Shown one piece after another: positions 1 through 5,731 of a DNA stretch of 5,731 nt. Every line of letters starts with the position of its first letter. The first letter of the stretch is position 1. The stretch comes from UBA4655 sp044337015. GTDB lineage: Bacteria > Planctomycetota > Planctomycetia > Pirellulales > UBA1268. A program made the translations under genes and the position numbers. The notes beneath the pieces are model-generated. The model did no database searches. It was given only the letters and a program-made list of their open reading frames with translations, and was not told the origin of the DNA. The stretch is taken from positions 1 through 5,731 of the forward strand of contig JBIIOJ010000214.1 of assembly GCA_044337015.1 (NCBI GenBank), written 5' to 3'.

Positions 1-2306
1 GTGCCGGGGCCGATCTTCTGGAGGTTCGTGAAGTTGGTGAGGGAATTGTCGGGGATCGCCGAGGAGATCGTGTTGTCCAGCGTGCTGGAGCCGCCGATGA
101 CGAACGTCTTCACCCCGGCGCCGGCCGTGATCGCGCCGTTGATCACGAGCGGTGTCGGGGCCGAGCCGGCCTGGTTGGCGTAGAGAAAGGGAGTGCCCGT
201 CGTGGGGAGGTTGATCGCCCGGCTCCACGTTTCGCCGGCGCCCGTGCCGGCGGCGCCCAGGAATTCGAGGGCGGCGCCGGTGGTGGTCGAGCCGATGTTG
301 ATCGCGCCGGTGGCCAGAGCGCCCAGGCCGCGGATGGCGAGCGTGCCGTTATTCAGGTTGTTGGCCCCGGTCATCTGGTTCTGCGTGCCGGTCATCACCA
401 CGCGGCCCGGGCTGCCCATCGTCAGCGGCATGGCCGTGTTGGCATTGGAAATCAGGAACGAGCCGTTGAACTCGATGTCGCCCCATTGGTAAGAACCGCC
501 ACTGAAACCATTGCCAAAATAACTGGTCGGGGCGGAGGTGACGTCGGAGTTGATCGTGAGCAGGCCGTTGCCGACGTTTGTGAAGACTATGCCGCGCTGG
601 TAGCGGATCGACATGGTGCCGCCGCCGGTGCCCGTGAGCGAGAGGCCGTAGCCATGGCCGCCGGCGGCCGAGAAGAATCCCTGATTGTCACGGGTCGACG
701 CGCCAAACCTCAACGCCACCGTCTGATTGAGATCGCTGCCGCCGCGGGCGGTGCCGACAAATACGCTGCTCGAATTAATATCCGAAACTTGAAGCGTGAG
801 GTTGGCAGTGCCGAATCCGGAGGCATCGGCGGCGGCCGTGCGAATCTGCAGGCCGCCAGAGTCCCGCTGCAAGAGGGTCGCCCCGCCGAGAACTGCGGCG
901 CTGGCGACCTCCAGGCGGGCCCCGCTCAAGTCGATCCGGCCGATCGAGTTGGAGGCGTTGGTGAGTTGGACGGAGCCGCCACCGCCGACCTGAAGCACGC
1001 CCGATGGCATCACCGCGGAGCCGGAGACGACGACGTTGCCGCCCGCCTGCGCACCGGCGAGGACCGCCGTGCCGGTCGAGACGGCCGTCGTGACGGGGCC
1101 CGAAAGGCCGAGCGTGCCGAACGAGGATTGCAACATGCCATTCGTGAGCTCGACCGTTCCCGAGAGCACGTTGTTGCCCGTGTTACGCAGCGTCGGCGTG
1201 GCATTTCCGCCACCGAAGCCGTTATTCCGCAGGCCGTAGCCCGAGAGCTGGAGATTGCGGGACAGCGTGAAGCCGCTCCCCGACACGACCGCCAGCTGGC
1301 CGCCGGCGGACACCCAATTTCCGGTTGAAGATTGAGACCCGTCGATGGCGGAAACGCCGACGACCACGATCGCGGACGTACCGCTGCCGAGGGCCGCTGC
1401 GGAGGTGATCGCCAGTTCGCCCCTCGTGACGCTCGTGGAGCCGGTGAACGAGGAATTCGCGCCGGTGACCTGCACCGCCCCGCCGCCCGCGACCGACAGG
1501 CTGCCGGCACCGCTGAGGGAGTTGGCGAAGATCAGACTGTTCATCGTGCCGTTGCCGAACCGGAGCGTGGCGGGAGCGGCGACCGCGACGGGGCCGGCGA
1601 GGCTCGCGCCGGTGCGGAGCTCGACCGTGCCGGCGTTCACGCTCGTCGTGCCGGTGTAGGTGTTGGCTCCGGCGAGGGCGAGCACGCCCGTTCCGAGCTT
1701 CGTGAGCGACCGGCCGGCGCCCGAGATCGGGCCGGAGACCAGGAGCGTGGTCGTGCCGGAGCCATTGGCAACGTTCCACGCTTGATCTTGCCCAAGGATC
1801 ACCGGCGCCGACAGCGTGTAGGTGCCCGAGCCCATCAGCCAGGGGAGCGCGGCCGTGATACCGGTGTTCACGCCGCCCACGCTCTCGCCCTGGAGCGTAA
1901 GCGTGTTGCCGCCGCTCGCGCCGATCGAGAACGGCCCCGCGGCGTTGAGCAGGAGCCGCGCGATGTCGAGCGAGGTGTCGAGCGTGGCGGCGGTGCCGCT
2001 CGTGGCGAACGTGAGCGTGGAGGTGCCGCCGGTGAACGTCGGTGCGGAGTCGTCGTTCCAGTTGGCGCTGGTGGTGACGTTGGTGTTGGCGCCGCCGCCA
2101 TCCCACGTCGTGCCGGCGTGGGCGAGCGGCGCGATCGCCATCGACGCGACGACGACCGCCCGCATCACAGCGGCGCGTCGGGCGGCATGTCTTTCAGGTG
2201 TAGCGAGGCCGGAAGCGTTCAAGAGAGCACTTCTTCGGAGAGGCACCAGCGAAACAAGGGAAGTTTGGAACGGCGTCGACGCTGAGAGTTGAAAATTAGG
2301 AAACAT
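1..2306 (-). CDS. Secreted autotransporter-associated beta-strand repeat protein (5' part; C-terminus beyond left edge)
   Basis: Reading the minus strand from ATG at 2306 gives 768 codons without a stop, running off the left edge. Residues 44-64 form a signal peptide: arginines, then a hydrophobic core (VVVASMAIAPLAHA), with likely cleavage after A64. The mature start TTWDGGGANTN is typical of planctomycete and verrucomicrobial beta-strand repeat proteins. A clear repeat unit (PATR type) lies at residues 201-229, with LTKLGTGVLALAGANTYTG followed by a GTVEL ending. Weaker units start near residues 264 and 636, and another begins at the left edge (LQKIGPG, from residue 762). Such repeats are known to stack as a right-handed beta-helix. 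Composition is Gly/Ala/Thr/Ser/Asn-rich and almost free of cysteine, as expected for a surface fibre. No autotransporter barrel, dockerin or sorting signal is visible, because the C-terminus is missing. An adhesin or surface-layer role is inferred. The start at 2306 is chosen for its adjacent purine-rich binding site. An inner ATG at 2165 would give a more compact signal peptide but has no binding site. Confidence 0.88.
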   Translation of the reverse strand, partial: MFPNFQLSASTPFQTSLVSLVPLRRSALLNASGLATPERHAARRAAVMRAVVVASMAIAPLAHAGTTWDGGGANTNVTTSANWNDDSAPTFTGGTSTLTFATSGTAATLDTSLDIARLLLNAAGPFSIGASGGNTLTLQGESVGGVNTGITAALPWLMGSGTYTLSAPVILGQDQAWNVANGSGTTTLLVSGPISGAGRSLTKLGTGVLALAGANTYTGTTSVNAGTVELRTGASLAGPVAVAAPATLRFGNGTMNSLIFANSLSGAGSLSVAGGGAVQVTGANSSFTGSTSVTRGELAITSAAALGSGTSAIVVVGVSAIDGSQSSTGNWVSAGGQLAVVSGSGFTLSRNLQLSGYGLRNNGFGGGNATPTLRNTGNNVLSGTVELTNGMLQSSFGTLGLSGPVTTAVSTGTAVLAGAQAGGNVVVSGSAVMPSGVLQVGGGGSVQLTNASNSIGRIDLSGARLEVASAAVLGGATLLQRDSGGLQIRTAAADASGFGTANLTLQVSDINSSSVFVGTARGGSDLNQTVALRFGASTRDNQGFFSAAGGHGYGLSLTGTGGGTMSIRYQRGIVFTNVGNGLLTINSDVTSAPTSYFGNGFSGGSYQWGDIEFNGSFLISNANTAMPLTMGSPGRVVMTGTQNQMTGANNLNNGTLAIRGLGALATGAINIGSTTTGAALEFLGAAGTGAGETWSRAINLPTTGTPFLYANQAGSAPTPLVINGAITAGAGVKTFVIGGSSTLDNTISSAIPDNSLTNFTNLQKIGPG

Positions 2307-2316
2307 CCCTCCTCCC
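2307..2316 (-). promoter_or_regulatory. Ribosome binding site of the beta-strand repeat gene
   Basis: On the minus strand GGGAGGAGGG abuts the ATG at 2306, leaving about four bases between the GGAGG core and the start. It decides the start in favour of 2306. The next ATG upstream in frame (2318) has no such site, and neither does the inner ATG at 2165. None of the plus-strand starts chosen here has a site this strong. Confidence 0.6.
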
Positions 2317-2340
2317 ATTACGTCACTCAAGCCTCTCTTG

Positions 2341-2369
2341 ATCGTAAAGTAGCCCGGGAAAAGCCTCAA
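2341..2369 (-). promoter_or_regulatory. Possible sigma-70-like promoter for the beta-strand repeat gene
   Basis: Reading the minus strand, TTGAGG (2369-2364) is followed by a 17-base spacer and TACGAT (2346-2341). Each box matches four of six bases of the classical -35 and -10 consensus, and the spacing is ideal. Transcription would start about 25-30 bases before the ATG at 2306, leaving room for the ribosome binding site. Planctomycete promoters are poorly defined and a match of this quality can arise by chance, so this is only a candidate. Confidence 0.3.
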
Positions 2370-2371
2370 TA

Positions 2372-2454
2372 GACGGAACCGTCATTGGCTAAATTTTTTC
2401 CTGCCGCTGCCGTCAATGGCGGGCGGCCGGGCCCCGGGGCTACCCTGACGGTTC
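2372..2454. repeat. Cluster of GACGGTTC / GAACCGTC inverted repeats (operator candidate)
   Basis: A 12-base dyad, GACGGAACCGTC, sits at 2372-2383 (five-base arms around AA). Its right part GAACCGTCA (2376-2384) is repeated exactly as the inverse TGACGGTTC at 2446-2454. A shorter copy of the same motif, CCGTCA, lies at 2410-2415. The dyad lies just upstream of the candidate -35 box of the leftward gene and all copies lie upstream of the rightward TIM-barrel gene. That position would suit a regulator acting on both genes, but no regulator gene is present in the window. The role is inferred from spacing and symmetry only. Confidence 0.3.
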
Positions 2455-2458
2455 TTTT
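2410..2458 (+). terminator. GC-rich hairpin with following T-rich run (terminator- or attenuator-like)
   Basis: Read as plus-strand RNA, CCGTCA (2410-2415) pairs with TGACGG (2446-2451), GGG (2421-2423) with CCC (2443-2445), and GCC (2426-2428) with GGC (2438-2440). TTCTTTT follows at 2452-2458. The inner part contains a perfect ten-base palindrome, GCCCCGGGGC, at 2431-2440. The shape resembles an intrinsic terminator. There is no plus-strand gene ending upstream, so it could be a leader structure for the TIM-barrel gene or a block on antisense transcription. The stem has a five-base bulge and a T-run interrupted by C, so confidence is low. Confidence 0.25.
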
Positions 2459-2572
2459 GGCTTTCTTGGCTCTTTTTCCGCCCCTCGCGCCGCCTGCCTC
2501 GTCGAGGGCCGCCGCTACGAGATGTCGGGCTGCGAGACGGCGATGCAGCCCCGCGGAGGGAACGCTCTGGAT

Positions 2573-2602
2573 ATGATCACGACGACGTGCCGCACAACAT
2601 GA
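2573..2602 (+). CDS. Possible leader peptide MITTTCRTT, coupled to the TIM-barrel gene
   Basis: A short open frame starts at ATG 2573 and encodes nine residues, MITTTCRTT. Its TGA (2600-2602) overlaps the ATG at 2599 of the next gene as ATGA, the usual arrangement for translational coupling. A purine-rich GGAGGG lies at 2555-2560, about 12 bases before the ATG. That is rather far, but it is the only such site here, and the TIM-barrel gene itself has none. The same frame is open upstream and has in-frame ATGs at 2522 and 2543, so a 26-residue product from 2522 is another reading. No homology is recognised. It could be a regulatory leader, the tail of a decayed gene, or chance. Confidence 0.22.
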   Translation: MITTTCRTT

Positions 2603-3513
2603 TGCTCTCCCGCCGTTGGTTTTTCGCTCATCTGGGCCTCGCTGCCACCCCGGCCATGGCCATCGAGCCGTTCGTGCGAACGGGGCCTTCTCGGCTCCGA
2701 CTCGGGCTCGCGGCCTACTCATTCCGGCAGTTTTTTCAGTGGAACCGTGGCCAGGAGCAGCCCGCCGCAGCCGATCCGGCGCGGCGACTGACGCCGCAGC
2801 TATTTATCGACCTTGCCGCCGATTGTGGCTGTGATGCCGCCGAACTCACGAGCTACTTCTTCCCGCCAACTGCCGATGACGCTGCCTTCCGAGCGCTGCG
2901 GCGGCATGCGTTCCTGCGAGGCATTGCCATCAGTGGTTCGGCTGTCGGCAACTCGTTCACAACGCCGCGCGGCCCTGCGCTTGACGCGCAGATCGCCACC
3001 GTCAAAGCCTGGATCGACAACACTGCGGCGCTGGCGGCTCCGCATCTTCGGGTGTTCGCCGGAGCGGTGCCGCCGGGGAGCACCCTCGAAGAGGCCCGCC
3101 GCTCGTGTATCGCGGCTCTCGAGGAGTGTGCGGAGCATGCGGGGCGAACGGGGGTCATGCTTGGCCTCGAGAATCATGGTGGCATCGTTGAAAACGCCGA
3201 CGGTCTGTTGGCGATCGTGCAGGCCGTGAAGAGCCTCTGGCTGGGGGTGAACCTCGACACTGGAAATTTCCACGTCGCCGATCCCTACGCCGAGATGGCC
3301 CGCTGCGTGCCCTATGCGGTGAACGTGCAATACAAGGTGGAGATTTCACGAGCACCGGGCGGCCCGGGTGAGCCGGCCGATGCTGCTCGCGTCGTGAACA
3401 TGCTGCGCGACGCCGGCTACCAGGGCTGCCTGACGCTTGAATACGAGGCGCAAGAAGATCCGTTTGCGGCGGTGCCGCGTCATCTCCGTGAACTCCGCGA
3501 CCTCATCGGCTGA
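2599..3513 (+). CDS. Tat-exported sugar phosphate isomerase/epimerase-like TIM-barrel protein
   Basis: This is a complete 304-residue protein of the xylose-isomerase-like TIM-barrel superfamily, whose members isomerise or epimerise sugars and related polyols using a divalent metal. Residues 4-9 (SRRWFF), followed by a hydrophobic stretch ending in AMA near residue 21, form a twin-arginine signal, so the folded protein is probably exported. The barrel begins with RLGLAAYSFR (about 34-43). Likely metal ligands are E191 in LGLENHGG, D220 in NLDTGNFHV (with H225) and E281 in LTLEYEAQE. At the strand where many relatives have His, this protein has VNVQYKVE, with Q244 and K246. Length is normal and no damage is seen. 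Starts at GTG 2587, ATG 2599 or ATG 2602 are possible. I chose 2599 because it overlaps the upstream stop and gives a compact Tat signal. The exact substrate cannot be told from sequence. The gluconolactonase remnant downstream supports a sugar-related role. Confidence 0.88.
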   Translation: MMLSRRWFFAHLGLAATPAMAIEPFVRTGPSRLRLGLAAYSFRQFFQWNRGQEQPAAADPARRLTPQLFIDLAADCGCDAAELTSYFFPPTADDAAFRALRRHAFLRGIAISGSAVGNSFTTPRGPALDAQIATVKAWIDNTAALAAPHLRVFAGAVPPGSTLEEARRSCIAALEECAEHAGRTGVMLGLENHGGIVENADGLLAIVQAVKSLWLGVNLDTGNFHVADPYAEMARCVPYAVNVQYKVEISRAPGGPGEPADAARVVNMLRDAGYQGCLTLEYEAQEDPFAAVPRHLRELRDLIG

Positions 3514-3634
3514 TCCGTTGACCGGTAGGCACAACAACCCGGAATGACGCTTCGAACGAGCCTGCAGGGCGGAAGGAGGCCGGGGGCTACGCGTCGTGAT
3601 CACCCATGACGGTTGCGGCAATTGATCGTCGCGT
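3514..3634. other. Spacer after the TIM-barrel gene, probably containing decayed sequence
   Basis: No gene or clear terminator is seen. It holds an eight-base palindrome GTGATCAC (3596-3603) and an open frame from ATG 3606 that closes after 15 codons. The octamer TGACGGTT at 3607-3614 repeats the motif of the divergent region upstream. A purine-rich GGAAGGAGG lies near 3571-3579 with no good start at normal distance after it, which fits loss of the original 5' end of the downstream gene. Confidence 0.35.
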
Positions 3635-4058
3635 TTGGCTTGCGGCACGATGATCAATGCCCGGGGCGAATTGTCGCGAGGCTTCACACTGAGGACTGAT
3701 GGCCATGGCTTCGACGGTCGGCAGCTCAATTCGCCCAACGACATCTCGATCGACGACCGCGGGCGGATCTATTTCTCCGACCCCCGGTACGTGGGCCACG
3801 AGCCGGTCGACCAGGCGGTGGAGGCGGTCTACCGCCACGACCCCGACGGCTCGGCCCGGCATCCGCATCTACGACCCCGAAGGGAAGGAGATCGCGGAGA
3901 TCCCCACGGAGCTGCCGACGAACGTCGGCTTCGGCCGCGGCGCCGACGCAAACCTTCTCTATATCACCGCCGGCAAGAGCCTCTACCGCATCCGGCTCAA
4001 CCGGCGGGGGCATCATCCCGCCGGACCCGAGACGACGCCTGACGCTTCCGGCAATTGA
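3635..4058 (+). pseudogene. Decayed SMP-30/gluconolactonase-like gene (5' missing, internal deletion, frame change)
   Basis: Two pieces of an SMP-30/gluconolactonase/LRE-like beta-propeller protein lie in different frames. From 3635 to about 3855, one frame reads FDGRQLNSPNDISIDDRG, then RIYFSDPRYVGHEPV and EAVYRHDPDGSA, which is the well-known central NSPND/DPRY segment of the family. From about 3861 to 4058, the next frame reads GIRIYDPEGKEIAEIPTELP, then TNVGFGRGADANLLYITAGK and SLYRIRLN, the normal C-terminal blade. In intact relatives roughly 100 residues lie between these parts, including the PNG and DGM segments, and they are absent here. The N-terminal 100 or more residues are also absent, with stops in the frames just upstream. 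Intact enzymes of this family hydrolyse lactones of sugar acids with a bound metal. This copy lacks much of the metal site and should be inactive. Identification is strong; the size of the lost segment is recalled from the family. Confidence 0.8.
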
Positions 4059-4110
4059 TCCCGTGGGCACGGCGAATACAAAACGTGGACCTCAGTCCCC
4101 GGTTGCCACC

Positions 4111-5731
4111 ATGAAAGCATTTCAACTGTACGCCCCGAGCGCGCTTGCCATCGTCGTCGGCTTCGTCCCGGCCCACGGCCAGGGGCTGAACGCCCCCGAT
4201 CCTGCCGCGGTCGCCGCGAAGCAGGAGCATGCCTGGATCACCCGCGAGGCGACGGCGGCGCTCGTGCCGACTCCGGACAAGCTCCCGCGAGTCGACCGCT
4301 GGACGATCGACACCCGCAGGCATCGCGGCGGCATCTCGGCGGCGGCGATGTCGCCCGATGGATCGCGGGTCGCGACGGCTGGCTTCGACGGGATCATTCG
4401 GATCTGGAACGTCGACTCCGAATCGCTCGAGCGGGCGATCATGGCGCATCGCTTCAGCATCAAGCTCCTCGCCTGGTCTCCCGACGGCCGCTGGCTCGCG
4501 TCGCAGGCGGTTTTCGATGGGGTGGTGCGGGTGTTCGACGCCGCCACGGGCAGGATGGCGAAGGAGCTGCCCGGTCACTTCAGCGTGCTCGCCTGGGCGG
4601 CCGACAGCCGGAGGCTCGCGGGCAGCGGCGGGGGAAGCGGCCACATCCTCATCAGCGACAATCTCGGCGAATTCAAGCTGGTCAAGGAAATGGGCACGGG
4701 CGTCCTGGCGATGGACTGGAGCCCCGACGGCAGGCTCGCCGTCGCAGCCGCACAAAACGCGGTGGTCGTGCTCGACGGAATCGGCGGCCGGCAGCTGTTC
4801 GAACTCGAAGACACGCATCAGCAGGTGACCACGCAGATCGCCTGGTCGCCGGATGGCAAGCGGATCGTCAGCGGCGGCTATGCGGGTGCCTTGCTCTCCG
4901 ACGGCTCCTCCGGCAAGCCGATCCGGCCGCTTGGAAAGGTCTCGTATCAGGTCGGCTGGTCCGCCGACGGCGGGCGGATCGCCGTGTTCGACGGTGGTGG
5001 CGTCGTCGTGCATGCCGCCGACGGCACGGGCGAATCGAAGCGGCAGCCGATCGCGGCGAATTACCTGCTCGCGTGGCGCGAGAAGACCGGGCAGATCGTC
5101 GCGGTGGGCGCCGAACGGATCGAGGCCTGGAAGCAAGACGGCGCGAAGCCCGATGCGACGGTGCAGGCAGCCCTGGGGCTCACTGCCCCGGTCTTTGCCC
5201 CGGGCCGGCCGATCGTCGTCGGTCTGCAGACGCTCACGCCCTCTCTCTGGGATCCCGCGAAGTTCACGCGGATCGCCCGGCTCGAAGGGCACACGAAGCC
5301 GGTCGCGGTCGCCCGCTGGTCTCCCGATGGAACGCTCCTCGCGACGGCCGATGCGGCCGGAACGGTGCGGACATGGAAGGCCGACGGGGGCGCAGCGGTC
5401 GACTCGTTCGCCGCCTACAAGGGGGCGATCACGCTCCTCGAGTGGTCGGGCGACGGTAAGGCGATCGCGGTGGCCGGGCTGGCCGGGCCGGTGGATGTCT
5501 GGTCGCCATCGGGCGAGCCGGTGGCCACGCTCCCCGGCCATGCCGGCGGCGTGCTCTCAATGGCGTGGGGGGCCACGGACGTGCAGCTCGCCACAGGTGG
5601 CAACGATGGGAAGGCGGTGATCTGGGACGTGGCCGGAGGCTCGCCGCGAAGGTCGATCGACGATCGCGGCAAGATCACGTCGCTGGCCTGGCAGCGGGGT
5701 GGGCAATTGGCGGTGGGCTGTCAGGAAGGGG
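4111..5731 (+). CDS. Exported WD40-repeat beta-propeller protein (5' part; C-terminus beyond right edge)
   Basis: From ATG 4111 there are 540 codons without a stop, running off the right edge. Residues 1-23 (MKAFQ, a hydrophobic core LAIVVGFV, then PAHG) make a signal peptide, so the protein is probably exported. WD40 blades follow from about residue 71. Clear ones are at 71-100 (SPDGSRVATAGFDGIIRIWN), 113-143 (AWSPDGRWLASQ ending VRVFD), 156-182, near 250 (AWSPDGKRIVSGG), 392-426 (LEGHTKPVAVARWSPDGTLL ending VRTWK), and 475-506 (LPGHAGGVLSMAW ending AVIWD). The middle blades are more divergent. The count of about eleven or more points to two propellers. Such domains act as protein-binding scaffolds; no catalytic domain is visible. 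There is no clear ribosome binding site. GTG 4063 is an alternative start that adds 16 residues. The gene starts 52 bases after the pseudogene and could share its old promoter. The function is unknown. Confidence 0.87.
   Translation, partial: MKAFQLYAPSALAIVVGFVPAHGQGLNAPDPAAVAAKQEHAWITREATAALVPTPDKLPRVDRWTIDTRRHRGGISAAAMSPDGSRVATAGFDGIIRIWNVDSESLERAIMAHRFSIKLLAWSPDGRWLASQAVFDGVVRVFDAATGRMAKELPGHFSVLAWAADSRRLAGSGGGSGHILISDNLGEFKLVKEMGTGVLAMDWSPDGRLAVAAAQNAVVVLDGIGGRQLFELEDTHQQVTTQIAWSPDGKRIVSGGYAGALLSDGSSGKPIRPLGKVSYQVGWSADGGRIAVFDGGGVVVHAADGTGESKRQPIAANYLLAWREKTGQIVAVGAERIEAWKQDGAKPDATVQAALGLTAPVFAPGRPIVVGLQTLTPSLWDPAKFTRIARLEGHTKPVAVARWSPDGTLLATADAAGTVRTWKADGGAAVDSFAAYKGAITLLEWSGDGKAIAVAGLAGPVDVWSPSGEPVATLPGHAGGVLSMAWGATDVQLATGGNDGKAVIWDVAGGSPRRSIDDRGKITSLAWQRGGQLAVGCQEG

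Larger units (their letters stand above)
2319..2598. other. Divergent intergenic region between the beta-strand gene and the TIM-barrel gene
   Basis: No convincing full gene is present here. Besides the sites listed separately, the plus strand has an open frame from TTG 2385 to 2576. It encodes a signal-peptide-like start, with a hydrophobic stretch TLTVLLAFLALFPPLAPPAS at about residues 20-39, and then Arg/Ala-rich sequence that looks out of frame. From about 2490 the frame two bases on reads CLVEGRRYEMSGCETAMQPR and continues to the stop at 2602. This may be a decayed or frameshifted small secreted protein, or simply leader DNA. No clear plus-strand -35/-10 pair was found. Confidence 0.4.

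Noticed and set aside
1222..2106. 294-codon minus-strand open frame, and a 166-codon one at 1010-1510
   Set aside because: They are on the same strand as the beta-strand gene but in the wrong frames. Their His/Arg-rich or Ser/Arg/Pro-rich composition is typical of out-of-frame reading.
486..2285. Two long plus-strand open frames (486-1328 and 1332-2285)
   Set aside because: They are antisense to the beta-strand repeat gene and encode Arg/Ala/Gly-rich sequence with no domains. The minus-strand frame has a signal peptide and family repeats.
2366..2722. 118-codon minus-strand open frame across the control region
   Set aside because: It overlaps the Tat signal of the TIM-barrel gene, has no recognisable domain, and is Arg/Ala-rich.
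4102..4113. GTTGCCACCATG, resembling a eukaryotic Kozak start
   Set aside because: This is a chance match. The gene has a bacterial signal peptide and lies among bacterial genes, and many planctomycete genes lack a clear ribosome binding site.
3997..5541. 514-codon open frame on the minus strand
   Set aside because: It lies fully opposite the WD40 gene, whose repeats and signal peptide are clear. The product is Arg/Gly/Asp/Pro-rich without recognisable domains, as expected for a high-GC antisense shadow.
1..5731. Search for CRISPR arrays, tRNA or rRNA genes, insertion sequences and phage attachment sites
   Set aside because: I saw no regularly spaced direct repeats, no transposase or integrase motifs, no terminal inverted repeats and no tRNA-like cloverleaf in either strand.

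Overview
This is a high-GC bacterial window whose gene content points to a planctomycete, probably Pirellulales-like. The taxonomic call is an inference from protein families, not from a marker gene. The evidence is a large secreted protein with autotransporter-associated beta-strand repeats, a Tat-exported TIM-barrel sugar epimerase-like protein, a decayed SMP-30/gluconolactonase-like gene, and a long exported WD40 protein.

Layout. (1) Positions 1-2306, minus strand: the first 768 residues of a very long, repetitive, Gly/Ala/Thr/Ser-rich secreted protein, open to the left edge. (2) Positions 2307-2598: a divergent control region. It holds a strong ribosome binding site and a possible promoter for the minus-strand gene, a set of GACGGTTC-type inverted repeats, a GC-rich hairpin followed by a T-rich run, and a possible short leader peptide whose stop overlaps the next start (ATGA). 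(3) Positions 2599-3513, plus strand: an intact xylose-isomerase-like TIM-barrel protein with a twin-arginine signal. (4) Positions 3635-4058, plus strand: the remains of an SMP-30/gluconolactonase-like gene, with its 5' part and middle missing and a frame change at the junction. (5) Positions 4111-5731, plus strand: the first 540 residues of an exported WD40-repeat (beta-propeller) protein, open to the right edge.

The two genes at the edges are not closed inside the window. Both were recovered by translating the minus-strand frame at positions 1-2306 and the plus-strand frame from 4111 by hand. Many long open frames opposite these genes are antisense shadows caused by high GC.

How the parts relate. 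All three intact or partial genes carry export signals, so the window encodes envelope or extracellular proteins. The epimerase-like protein and the gluconolactonase remnant are both sugar or sugar-acid families and lie in the same direction, which suggests a former carbohydrate-processing cluster. I see no complete novel system such as a defence island, CRISPR array or mobile element. The points most worth checking are the structured divergent control region and the gene decay at 3635-4058.
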